A DNA stretch of 64,000 nucleotides from Blasia pusilla (taxonomy: Eukaryota > Marchantiophyta > Marchantiopsida > Blasiales): the NCBI GenBank assembly GCA_050084515.1, contig CM114271.1, positions 30,566,001 through 30,630,000 on the forward strand, written 5' to 3'. Positions 37,411 to 48,407 of this stretch are shown here, one piece after another (the stretch's first letter is position 1; each line of letters starts with the position of its first letter). A program made the translations under genes and the position numbers. The notes under the pieces are model-generated. The model ran no database searches. It had not been told where the DNA came from and worked only from the letters and a program-made list of their open reading frames with translations.

Positions 37411-38719
37411 TAAGTTGGTCGAACTCCCAACGTCGCCAACTCTATGGCGGAAAATAGCGGAGCTTGGCTCACCCTGGTGGCCACCTCCAACACGTAGTCG
37501 ACATTGACTCCACTCGAGCCGGCATAGGAGCTGTCACTCCAACTTCTCGTGACGTCGACGCACCTGCCTGATTTGTAGGCACCGCTGGTCGTCGAGGCGT
37601 CATCAATGATATGTGTAGTGCCTCGAACAATGTGAATGATTGTGGAACCCTGGCCTGCCGCCCTTTTGTCCCCTCATGTGGGTCAATCTCAACCCCACCT
37701 CTCAATGGCTTGGTTACTCTCGCAGCACTCCGAGCCACCACCCCAGCAGCCTCAACCTGAGCCGCACTACAGATAAATCCCATCCCCGTAGAATCCTCAC
37801 TAGCATTGTGGTAAGATGTGGAGGCTGGCGCCACACTAGCTACTCTCAGCTCCAAACCTGCCTATAGGTGCATCATTGTCATGGAAAAAATCCTCTGCTC
37901 CAATTGATCAATGCGCGTAAGGAGCGCTGCATCGGGTGTATGTCCTCCATCTCTTATGGATAGTGATGGCACTTTACCACCATGATCATCAACTCCTTGA
38001 TCTCCACCAACTCTCTCGCCTCCAGACCCTCTACCTACCTCTAGACGTACCCCTCGGCAAAGATCAAAACACGTATCCCTAGTGTGACCATATCGATGAC
38101 AATGATCACACTGTAACTAAGGCGGGGCCATCCTCTGTGGCTCTTGAGCAATTGGAGGTGCATGTGGCCCTCTCCCATACTGTGGGCAGTCCCTCTTCCT
38201 ATGTGGCCCACCACACGTCCAACAAGCCAACCCTGGTTTGTGCTGGGAAACATATGTCGGTACGGGCTGTTGCCTCATTTTCTCTCGACACCCGCCTTGA
38301 TCTCTAGGCTACCCCTCGGGCTACCCGGCCCGCTCCCGTGGTAGTGGTGCATGTTGGGGTACCTGTGGGTCTATTCTTACTCGTCGACGCGTCGAATTCC
38401 GCAAAAATATCGTGGTCACCACATGCTCCTCACTCATGTTGAGCTCTGCTTGCTCAAACAACTTGAAGACCACCTTCAATGTGAGCTTCGCCGTGTGAAG
38501 CAACATCGCATCCCAAACTCTCCTACATAGCTCCTCGTCCAACACTTCGTACCAATACTGTATTGATTACATCTCATTCACCCCATATGTTGCAATGATC
38601 AATCTTCGCATGCGCGTGAATGCCTCTCTCAAGCTCTCACCTGATCGTCGTTGAAAATCCTGTAGACTCTTCAGCTTGTCGGTGCGTACGCCCTGGTAGC
38701 TCTTCCCCAACTGTCGGAA

Positions 38720-39049
38720 GTATTGAAGATTGAGTTACAGTCAAGCTCATGAGATACCTAAACTGCTACATTTGGTACTCACACGAAGTAGGGAAGTTTA
38801 ATCTTGGTTAGTCAGTTAAGCGCGATTATCTTAACTAGGGTTAGTTAATCACAGTTAGTCTAACTCAAGACTATGGTTAAGGTTAGGGTTAGGGTTGCTT
38901 GTACATACCCTATATAATTGAGAAGGGGATCAGCCTCCACTCATTCTCTCATTACAAATGTCGTTCTCCATGGTGGTGTGTGAGTGTGAGAACCGTTTCC
39001 CACCAATTATGCTTCTTTAGCAGACATCGATCTCTACTGAATAAAATGA
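38720..39049. mobile_element. solo-LTR-like insertion in element B gag
   Basis: 330 bp flanked by TCGGAA direct repeats (38714-38719 and 39050-39055), interrupting a gag region that is continuous in elements C and D. It contains a CCCTATATAATTG TATA-like box (about 38919) and an AATAAA near its right end. This looks like a promoter plus poly(A) unit, as in an LTR. It is unrelated to the gypsy LTR family here. Exact termini are uncertain. Confidence 0.6.
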
Positions 39050-39185
39050 TCGGAACTCCATGTAATCATCCATCAGAGGACCCTCCAAGTGCTAGAACAA
39101 ACCCTTCCATGCCATGAAAGGGTTGAACTGTGTCAGAGTGCGCATCTCTTGGAAGTTGCACCACGTGTCAAACTTATGGATGAAG

Positions 39186-39800
39186 TCATCCTCGATTGGA
39201 ACTATAGTTCTAAATGGCATGCTCATAACATTCCTACATTTGAGACAAATATAGAATCAAAACCTAAGTTCTGAGTGTGTCCCAAACTGCCACGCCCGCT
39301 GAACATTATTTGGATCCATATTCAGTCTAAGTCCAATTTCGGCCGTAAAAGGCGTTTGTTAAAAGGAATTCCCCATCCTCGATTGGAATTTTAGTTTTGA
39401 ATGGCATGCTCCTAACATCCTATGTCTGAAACAAATATAGAATCGGAACCTAAGTTTTGATTGTGTCTGAAACTGCCGTGCCCGTTGAACATCATTTGGA
39501 GCCATACTTAGTCTAAGTCCGATTGGATCCTAAGATCCAATTCTAGCCGTAGAAAGCGTCCGATAAAGGGAAATCCCCATCATGGATTGGAAATATAGTT
39601 TCAAATGGCATGCTCCTAAGATCCCTATGTGTTCAAAAAATGTAGAATCAGAACCTAAGTTCTATATTGTGTCCCAAACTGCCGCGCCCGCTGAAAGTCA
39701 TTTGGAGCCATACTTGGTCTAAGTCCAATTGGATCCTAAGATCCAATTCTAGCCATAGAAGGCGTCCAATAAAGGGAAATCCCCATCCTTGATTGAAATT
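39186..39800. repeat. 205-bp repeat array inserted in element B gag
   Basis: Three units in reverse orientation to 1-908, with period marks CCCCATC at 39371, 39575 and 39781. Gag-matching sequence ends at GATGAAGTCATCC just left of it and resumes at about 39810-39870 on the right. The array was therefore inserted into, or expanded inside, the retrotransposon. Confidence 0.85.
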
Positions 39801-40370
39801 GTTGTCCCGAATAGCCCTGAATTGGCTCCATAGATCCCAATAGGTTGGGAACGCCCATTGCACCCTAGAAACGACGTATGCCCCGATGGCTCATGTCATC
39901 CATGTCTTGCCAAGTGACACCTCCTCCGTCTGCAATCTTGTCACCAGACCCGTTGTCTAGTGATGATGATCTAGCTACGGATGGAAGTCGAGGTGGCTCC
40001 TTGCTCGTAATCCCTCGATATCTCACTCCACTCCGTGTCACACCACCACCACTGCTCAAACTACCCTGCTCTTCCCAACCCTGGAGGAACGTGGTGATGA
40101 TAACCCGATCTCACTCGTTCAAACACTCAGACTCACCAAGAGTCTCATGCACTCCTCACTAGCTCACCTATGCTAATAGTAATCCCGTGATGACACACCC
40201 GGCCTCACGCACACTCAACACTCGGGCTCACCCTAAGCCTCCCGACTCACATAAGCTAAGGCTAATACCGCGAGAACACATCCGGCCTCATGTACACTCA
40301 ACACTCGGGCTAACCCTGAGCCTCCCGACTCATATCAGCTACCTGCCCCCTTGCATCTTTCTCATGTAAA

Positions 40371-40831
40371 AATAAGAGTAAAAACGGCACACCCGGCCTA
40401 AAATTCCAGTCCTCAATCTACATTGGCATATCGAGCCTAGTCCATCCTGTGCTATCAAGGAATCTGGACGCTAGCACCTTGGTCCTATCTCACACACGAA
40501 CAAGAGAGGTGCTCCAATGTCGCAGCGATGGCCCAACATGAGAAACATGGCTTGAGAAATCCATATTCCTCCCTTATATGGGTGTAGGAAGAGCCAAAAG
40601 GCTCTTGCCCTATAAATAGCAACCCCTTGGTAACCTGCTCGTACATGTTACCAAGGGCGGGTGACGTGCTGAACAAGTCATCCGACTGTGAAAGACCCCA
40701 ACAAGAAAGTCGTTAGAAACGACGTTCCTGACAGAATGGACCTATCCTCAACCTCATCCAACACCTCGGGACGAAGCTACACTCAAAACAGTCTAATGGC
40801 TCTCTATGCCATGGCTACTAAGACGTGACAA
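40371..40831 (-). repeat. partial 5' LTR of element B
   Basis: Matches 35459-35931, with minus-strand start TGTCACGTCTTAG at 40831. The last 130 bp of the LTR are missing. A leader with an 80-bp imperfect tandem duplication (about 40195-40350) follows. Confidence 0.75.
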
Positions 40832-41202
40832 ACTTCTAGTGTATGGATGTGGCACATTTGGTATTCTCAACACATAGTGCAACTACCGATTAGATTGAAA
40901 TGAATGGAAGTAGTTTTCTTTTTGGTACTAATATGATATTTTTGGGTGTTCATGATGATTGAATGAAAGCGTTCATACGAAGTGATTTTATTATTATCAC
41001 TTGGCCTTGATCCGTGGACAATGCTAAGAATTAAGGGCTTTCCAAAGTTGTTTTGTGATTGTAATTTTGGTCCGAACTTTGTGATTATGTCTTTACAAGT
41101 GTACAGAAATCATGTGAGTATTATGCGAGTTTATAGCTAGTCTAGAATGAGCCAAACCCAAATTGCAAGTACATTTTTTTTGCAAGTTAAGTTGTTTGCA
41201 AG
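40832..41202. other. spacer between elements B and D
   Basis: AT-rich, nothing recognised. It ends in TTGCAAG-rich sequence that recurs at about 50500-50600 beyond element D, consistent with D having inserted into one pre-existing sequence. Confidence 0.4.
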
Positions 41203-41719
41203 TGTCACGTCCTTTAGGATAGATCGGTGAGATCTAGTAGAGCGTCTTCAAGAGTAGTGGAGGACACGCCTAGGAGGTCGAGGATGACGTGTTGAGGCCC
41301 GGGAAACTTGAGAGAGCAGGTTTCCCCTTCGTTTTGGCTCATTTGGAGCCATATTGGGGAACTTACTATTTTAGGTAAGTACCATTTTGAATATATGATC
41401 AACTTTCTATTTTTGGTAAGTGGCCCTTGACCTCCTACATCAGGTCAAGAGCCAAGGAGGTGACTTGGGAGAATAGGTTACCATGGAGAGAGCTTGGGAG
41501 AGGGGAGGGGTACATATCCCAAGGAGAGAGATCTTACTTTACAAAGAGAGAATGAGAGAATGAGAGAGTGAGAGAGCTTCATGGGGGAGCTCGCTGGTCA
41601 CTCGATGTTTTTGCAGGTTGGGGACCGTGTTCCCTGTTCAACGGCTCATGGGAGTGCTCATCGGAGCAAGGGTTGCTTGGATTGTTCTTTGCATTTGCCA
41701 ATTTTTCGTGTGGAAGAGT

Positions 41720-41871
41720 GGCGCGCGGAAGCGCTGCCCAGTTTCTTATAGGGATTGAGTATGGGGGCGGGTTGCCCCATGCCGGTGCTTTCGGGAGCAC
41801 CATATTGCTTGCTGATTTGCATTTTTACAGGTTTTATATTTTTGTTGGGAGGTATCAGCACGGAAGTGCTG
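41720..41871 (+). promoter_or_regulatory. hairpin cluster in element D leader
   Basis: Four compact hairpins. 41720-41738: GGCGCGC stem, GGAA loop, one bulge. 41761-41780: ATGGGG with CCCCAT. 41784-41801: GGTGCT with AGCACC, loop TTCGGG. 41856-41871: CAGCAC-GGAA-GTGCTG. Two have GNRA-type loops and one a UUCG-like loop. GGTATCAG at 41851 resembles the tRNA-iMet primer-binding site (TGGTATCAGAGC), but only eight bases agree. Confidence 0.6.
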
Positions 41872-42137
41872 CCGAATTCTGTGTAGGAGAAGGAGACATT
41901 GGGCTTTACGATAGTCCCTGTCAGTTTTTACTGGAATGTCCGATTCTAAATATTTTTTGATGTTGGCGTAGATCGTGAAACTGTGCACGCTGTGCAATAA
42001 ATAGTGCACAATTTGGAGTTGTGAGAAAAAAATTTATGATCAATCTTGCAAAACTGCCATTGCTAGGCGATTTTTAGGGTTTAATTGTGCAAACCCTAAA
42101 CCAAACGCCACACCGGCGGCGGCTGTCGCCGTCATAG

Positions 42138-42256
42138 TCACCGTCACTGTCAACGGTCAACCATCACCGTCAATGGTCAACCGTCACCATCAATGGTCAA
42201 CCGTCACCGTCAACGTTCGGCCGTCATCATCAACGGTCAACCGTCATCATCAATGG
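42138..42256. repeat. 20-bp minisatellite in element D leader
   Basis: Six units close to TCAACCGTCACCATCAATGG (units at 42157, 42177, 42197, 42217 and 42237 plus a partial one). Each carries the self-complementary core GGTCAACC. The region is stop-rich and not coding. Confidence 0.9.
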
Positions 42257-43440
42257 TCCACCGTCCGTTGTCCATCCTTAGTTGCCATTGCCGACATTAC
42301 GGAGTGGAGGGTCTTCCACAACGTTCGTTGATTCTCGAACTTGCGTCGCCATCACGTCCTTTGTTTTGGCCGCCACCGTCATCAACCTGTGATGGCATAT
42401 GACCTCCTGTTATAGTGTTTGAGTTTTGATTTCATGCTGCTATGTTGTGATTGGTAGCCGCTCAACGACGATCGGGTACCGTGCCGTGACGCCCGTAGCC
42501 GCAACGCGCCGCCGATTGCCGCGTCGTGCTGCTTGTGGCCGCACCGCACCGTCTCGATCGCGGAACCGCTCCGGCATTGTGGAGCACAGTGTGGGTTTAT
42601 TGTTGATTGAGGAGGGTATGCCGCCGAGTGCCGCATCCCATCATGGAGGGCCGTGCCGTTCGTAGCCGTTCCGTGCCGCCTGCAACGCCACACCGTTCCA
42701 CTGGAACCGCACCGTCTATCGAGGAGTTTTGAGCAACGTCAGTACGGGAGGAGTATGACTTGCTGATTGGAGGAGTTGTCTCCATGATCGAGTTGGGGTC
42801 GAGATTTGCAGTTGCTGAGGAGCGACATTGACAGGTGTTCAGGTTACCAATTCTGGTCCTTTACCCTACACATGTGAGGGATTCTGGGATTTGGATAGTT
42901 TATTTGGGGATACTGGGTGTGTGGATGCTGAGAGCATCATTTATGTATGTGGTTTAGGGGACATAGACCTGTGTGGGATGTCCGGAGTTGAGGGTAGGTT
43001 ATCGATGAAATGATAACATGGTCGATTTGCCCTACCACGCCGCTTATTGCCGCACGTTACATGTCTCGGGGAGGGAGAGTGTAGATCGAGTGCCGCATGT
43101 TTGGGATGAGTGATTGAGGGATTACTCGCGAGGCAAGAGTGATCGGGTGAGAAGGGCACGAGGGTCATCACGGCGTCCGTTCGGGACTTTGAGAGGCGAG
43201 GTGGTGAACCCGAGAGTAGCTCTAGAGGTTTTACGCGGAGTGGCGTGAGGTTCCGAGGGTCTTCACTTCAGGGACCACCTCGACCTCTTCGTGTCATCGT
43301 CGGATGAGGGGAGGGTGTAGAGGAGTTTGTGAGCACATCGCCACACATTGTGAGTGGTCCTACCAATTGGGGCGTTTGAGATGGACACCGGGGTAGACGC
43401 GGCAGCGGTGTAGGTTTTCAGTGCGAGAGGTGCGATTGAG

Positions 43441-44850
43441 TTGCACGATTTCATAGCAGAGTTTAGAAGTTGGTGCGACTCCCAGCGGGCCATGAACTCT
43501 AGAGAGTTCAACCCGTTTACAACATGGAACGGTATGTTCCAGCATTTAGAGGGGGCACCCATGGACGATTACCATGAGTTCTCCCATAGATATGCCCAGG
43601 AGATTGAGGCATGGCAACTCTACTACGACCCCCACTATGTGTCATGGACGGAGCCGTTCCCAGATGAGGAGGAGTCAAGAGAGGCTACTTCCTCTTCCAC
43701 TAGTGATGTTTTAGGAGGGGTCACTCGCACTGGAGCAGTTGCACCGTCTAGTCGCGTTCGACCCAGGTTCAACCCCGTGGTTGAGTTCTTTGCTGAGTTG
43801 AGGGCGAGCTACCAGGGGGTACGGACGGAAAAGTTGCGGAGCATCCACATCTTCCAGAGGCGCCCGGGTGAGAGTTTACGTGAGGCTTACACTCGCTTGC
43901 GCCGGTTGATCAACGTCACTCAGGGGGTGACAAAGGCTCAGGCTATCCAGTCATGGTACGCGATGCTGGACCAGACCCTGCGGCTACGGGTGCGGGAGGG
44001 GGTGCTTCTTATGAACACCTCCCCTACGTTGAGAGATGTTTTTAGGACCGCCGAGAACATTGAGCGCAATATGGCGGAGGAGAGCGTAGCCACCATGGGT
44101 TCTGGGCGAGAGCAATCGCGATTGGCTGCACCACTTGTGCAGCAACGTGGACTCCGAGATAGGTCAAGTGTGGCACCACAAGCTCAGGGAGGATACCTGG
44201 AGCCCGTGGCACAGAGACCTACGCCTTCATATGCAGCTCCACAACAGCCGCCTACTATTACTTGTTGGTCATGTGGTGGAGCCGATCATTAGCGCCATTG
44301 CACTCGTCATGGTCATGGACGTGCGCCTCAACGTGGAGGAGGAGGTGCTGCTGCACCAGGAGGTTATCAATGTGACAATTGTCAGAGGTATGGTCATACA
44401 CGCGCTAGGTGTTTTAGTTTACATCCTGAGTTACGTATGGACCGAGAGCCAGAGAGGGCACCAGGGCGAGTAGCCGGTCCGGGTGAGCCTAGAGATCGTG
44501 CACCAAGTGGTCCCGTTGGGGGACGAGGAGCTGGAGTTGCCCGACAGGGTGGTGGAGATGCCCGTGGAGGAGGTAGAGTACTACCACCTAGACGCGCCCA
44601 AGGAGATGTCGGACGTGAGGCTAGGATGGCTGCTCAGATAGAGCAGCTACAGGAGCAGATTGCCGCTATGGCATTGAGGTTACTAGATGTTGGATCTATG
44701 ACATCGACATCATATGGAGCAGCCAGAGATCTAGAGGATCTTGGTTGGATGTGCGGGGTTGCCCAGATGGAGGCCGCCGCAGTTGTGACGCATTGAGGAG
44801 CCGCAAAGTTGGATCCACAACGAGGGGAAGCCAAGAAACAGACTAGGCTT
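43441..44850 (+). pseudogene. gag of element D with two zinc knuckles
   Basis: The capsid part (HDFIAEFRSW, FNPFTTWNGMFQHLEG, FFAELRASYQGV, LREAYTRLRRL, RTAENIERNMAEE) is followed by CWSCGGADH-stop-RHC and CDNCQRYGHTRARC (CX2CX4HX4C). A Gly/Arg-rich stretch and a coiled-coil-like EQLQEQIAAMALRL come next. In-frame stops lie at about 44290, 44794 and 44851, and a stop at about 43408 precedes the usable start. It would package element RNA in virus-like particles. Confidence 0.9.
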
Positions 44851-44865
44851 CCTTAGTCTTTCACG

Positions 44866-46095
44866 TTGTCTAAGGCGATGAGGACCCCATTGATGGGTCC
44901 TGATCAGAGTCCTTGGAGAGCTAGTGATGTTGTTGGTGTGCAAGCACGAAGGGCAATGGGAGAAGCAAGTACAACGACTCTTATTGTTGATGCTCAGGAG
45001 GGGCATGTGTCGAGCACGTTGTTGGGGGCGGCTACCGGTGTGTACCGCACTCCTTTATTTTCTGCTTCCGATGTTATGACGTTGGGGGGTACGCCCGCCG
45101 AGGCTTTTCGGCTGGCCGCTTCACTATGTGAGCGCACAGTTGGAGTTCCTGCATCACGTTCAGAGGTGATTGCAGAGGAGGTGATGGACCTACCCTTGGA
45201 GGGGATGCTCGGGCCGTCCACGTCAGATGCATGGCAGGCTGCGGCTGCTAGGATGGCAGAGATGCCCGCTAGACCCGCGATAGAGCGTGCCATGGCTTCT
45301 CTTAGTGTTGTGTTGTTGGATAACCGAGGAGAGGTATTCCAATTGGTGAGTCTCGGAGGTAGAGCTTTTCGTCCGCAGCGCGTCTTGTTGGATTCAGGAG
45401 CGCAACCCCTGATGTTGGGGAAGGCGTCATGCAGAGGATTGGGCTTGACGAGAGCCGATGTGGAGTGTTGTCCATTCCGGATACAAACATCCTTAGGTGG
45501 AGCGAGTACCACATAGTATATCACCCGACAGGAGGTCGTGGTGAGAATTCTCCCGGGACATCCTACAGATGAGTCCGTGGTGCGAGCCAAGGCGATAGTG
45601 ATTGATGCAGAGTCCTACGACGTCTTGGTTGGTGGAGTAGTGTTATATCCGATGGGGTTTGCCCTGGATTATTGGGAGGAGTCAGCGTCCTATAGACCAG
45701 GATGGCATTCAGGTGATGGGCGTCTTAGTTCATTACCCGTTCGATTCATAGGTGCAGTGATCGAGCAACGGCCAGGAGAGATGGCGACCTTAGCAGCATT
45801 TAGCAGTGCCATCACTTGGCCTAGTGATTTGATTGAGGGACATGTCCTTGCAGAGGATACTCCCGTTCCTGACATTTCTATGGAGAGGAGTGTTATGGTA
45901 GTTGCATCATTCCGTGGAGGAGAGGTGCCGCTATGGGGCTTGACTGAGAAGCTTCGACGATTGGCACATGAGAACGTGCAGACCGTGTGGAGCGAGGTGT
46001 TTGCACCGGAGCGGGATGGGTCTGAGGAACCCGAGGTAGGAGGGAGTGCTACGATGACACCCTTAGATACCACACCCATTGTGTGGTGTATCCCG
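44866..46095 (+). pseudogene. linker and aspartic protease of element D
   Basis: Same frame as gag. The retropepsin active site reads LLDSGAQPLM (about 45385-45414), and the C-terminal YDVLVGGVVLYPMGF stands for the usual ILG flap-distal motif. Downstream come DYWEESASYRPGWHSGDGR and an acidic linker leading into the methyltransferase. A stop at 45514 interrupts the domain. Confidence 0.85.
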
Positions 46096-47060
46096 GAGGA
46101 GGGTATTCAAGTGTTAGATCTCTTTGGAGGGATTAGCACCGGGTTAGCTGCTGTTTTGCAGGCAGGAGTGCGAGTACAGCAGTACCTGTATGTGGAGAGT
46201 GATGATATTGAGACGCGCGTCTTACTACGATATATGGCGCAATTATGCCTCTGTTTTCCCGACTTATTGTCTGCGTCCGCGGTACAGGGATACCAGAGTT
46301 CCCTACCGAGGGATATTTCCTTGTTGGGGGCCTAGGACTTAGAGCGGGTAGGGACCATTGATTTGGTCATTGCGGGTTGGCCATGTCAGGGCCAACCGAG
46401 AGTTGGACGAGGTAGCGGGTTGGCTGACACTCGGTCTAGATTGTTTTGGGAGATGTTGAGGGTCTTACGGTAGTTGCAAGAGCACCAGTCTCGTTCTCCA
46501 ACCTACATTTTGGAGAATGTGCCGATCTTAGGAGACTCGAGGTCACGGATGGTGACGAGTGCTCATCAGGTGCGTCCCTGGATCGGCCCAGCATTGTTCT
46601 TGGATGTGGCGAGTGTAGGTTCTAGAGTCCATCGCCCGCGTCTATGGTGGACCAACTTGGTGCCCCTTGCGGTGTTACGGAGGGCGTATGCAAGAGTGGA
46701 GTGCCCTCCCATTTGTTAGTGGATTCCATTCTAGATCCAGGTCGTCCATCACAAGCAGTGAGGCACGATGATCGACCACCGCTGACTGTGGTCAACAAGG
46801 TAGGCAAGCCGCGGGCAGCCTTTCCCACGTTTGTGAGTTTTCCCGCTTCCTATGCATACAAGGAGGCCGGTCCTGGCTTGGTTTGGGATGACCAGGTTCA
46901 GGGGTTGGTGGAGCCCAATGGAAACCAGAGAGAGCGGGCGATGGGATTTCCCACATGAGTGACGGCAGTCCCGTCAGTATCAAAGGCATCACGACGCCAT
47001 ATCTTGGGTCAGGCGATGGACCTGAACTGCTTGATATGGATCTTCAGCTTGGGAGTGGTT
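46096..47060 (+). pseudogene. cytosine-C5 DNA methyltransferase domain, DNMT3-like, in the polyprotein
   Basis: Motif I QVLDLFGGISTGL (46108-46146). A motif-II-like acidic VESDD (about 46195). Motif IV DLVIAGWPCQGQ (about 46360-46392) with the catalytic Cys intact. TRSRLFWEMLRVL, compare DNMT3 GTGRLFFEFYRLL. Motif VI YILENV (about 46504-46521). Motif VIII RVHRPRLWWTNL (about 46627-46660). Motif IX/X RERAMGFP and RRHILGQAMDL (about 46930-47030). Order I to X is unpermuted, so it resembles DNMT3 rather than plant DRM enzymes, which are rearranged. The length of about 320 residues suits a bare catalytic domain. Stops at 46333, 46471 and 46957 and one frameshift near 46660-46700 inactivate this copy. 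It would methylate cytosines, possibly the element's own DNA. Confidence 0.92.
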
Positions 47061-48407
47061 GAGCAGCGTCGAATGAGATCGCGACAGATCACAGCGGTTG
47101 CGTTGGTGAGCCCCATGCCTATCGAGACGGTGGAGGCAGTGGCTGGGGGCGAGACCCGAGGAGATTGACACACCAGGGGAGATCGGGAGAGACACCCTTG
47201 GACTTCTTGGGATGTTTTGCGGGTACGCCAGGAGATGATAGCCACAACATCGAGCGTGGTTCCGAGCACTGCATGTGGAGGAGATCAGAGTTTGCAGTTG
47301 GCTGCACAAGAGCAGCTGAGCATTGTTGTTCGAGATGGGGTTGCACCATAGCAACCACCGATACTCGCGCCAGAGAGTCCTACCGTAGTCTCGATGGAGA
47401 CTTGGGAGCCAGATATGGGCCCTAAGTTGACAGGAGGGGAGCGGCACCGGATACATTAATTCCTCACGAGTTATAGGAGCTACTTTGCATTTAGCATGGA
47501 GGATTTGGGTATGCTAAAGGGATCGGGGATCCGCATTGAGTTGTCGAGTGATACGCCGATCTTCCGACGATCCTACAGGTACAGTGATAATGAGAGGGCT
47601 CTGATTCAAAGTAGGAGCTAGGACTTGGTCAGAGCAGGACTAGTGGAGATGTCCCATGAGGAGTATGCATCTGCCACTGTCATGCTCGCCAAGAAGGATG
47701 TGCATGGCAACTCGACGGATAGGCGGATGTGTGGGGATTACCGACCTATCAATCGACAGATGAAGTTCGATAGGTATGCCATGCCCACCCCTGAGGAGAT
47801 CTTTGATGCGATTGGTCACGCAAAGGTCTTCAGTTCATTGGATTTGCAAGTCGGATACCATCAACTGCCTATCAGATTGGAGGATAGGCCGAAGACGGTA
47901 TTTTGGGGCATCGATCCTCACGGGAAGGATTGTTTGTACTAGTGGCGGTTCTTACCATTTGGGTTAAAGAACGCCCCGGTTGAGTTTCAAAGGGTCATGG
48001 ATAGGATCTTGGCTGAACTAGATTTTGCTAGGTGTTATATTGATGACATCATAGTCTTTAGCGCCACGGTTGAGGAGCATGAGCGACATCTAGAGGAGGT
48101 GTTTTGACGATTGCAATTACATGGGTTGAAGCTACATCCAGACAAGTGGAAGTTCTTCTACGACCAGATTGAGTACTTGGATCATACGATATACCCAAGG
48201 GGCCTTGGTGTTCAACATACAATGGTAGAGGCTATCTCACGCATTCCACGCCCTACAAATGTGAGCCGTGTTCGCGCATTCATGGTATTGGCGAACTTCT
48301 ATCAGCGGTACGTTAAGGGATTCAGTTTGATTGCGAAGCCCTTGACCTTGCTGACAAAGGTGGATCATGAGTGGCAGTGGGGGGATGAGCAAGAGTGAGC
48401 ATTTCAG
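47061..48407 (+). pseudogene. reverse transcriptase of element D
   Basis: After an unconserved linker: AKKDVHGNSTDRRMCGDYR, YAMPTPEEIFDAIGHAKVF, SSLDLQVGYHQ (catalytic Asp), WRFLPFGLKNAP, and CYIDDIIVFS (YIDD box, about 48036-48047). HPDKWKFF, RAFMVLANFYQRYVKGFS and AKPLTLLTK complete the thumb and connection. Stops lie at about 47166, 47347, 47458, 47620, 47940, 48106 and 48396. Confidence 0.93.

Larger units (their letters stand above)
36175..40370 (-). mobile_element. element B: gypsy gag-protease-methyltransferase-start derivative
   Basis: In minus-strand order: leader (40370-40180), gag (interrupted), zinc knuckles CWTCGG...KRDC and CDHCHRYGHTRDTC (about 38250-38050), protease linker (37409-37185) and YDVLVG region (36977-36690). 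Methyltransferase motif I follows as VLDLSGGINT (about 36487-36455), then a direct jump to the end of pol and to LTR sequence (36305-36175). RT, RNase H and integrase are missing. Nested inside gag are a satellite array (39186-39800) and a solo-LTR-like insertion (38720-39049). All frames are broken. Confidence 0.8.

Noticed and set aside
38875-38900. GGTTAGGGTTAGGG, possible telomeric repeat
   Set aside because: Only about three imperfect units inside a solo-LTR-like insertion. Too short for an interstitial telomere tract.
42138-42256. Regular 20-bp units resembling a CRISPR array
   Set aside because: Units are contiguous without unique spacers, and the sequence is plant nuclear DNA in a retrotransposon leader.
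44994-45590. 198-codon minus-strand frame
   Set aside because: Complement of the gypsy protease region, which has clear DSG and flanking motifs on the plus strand.
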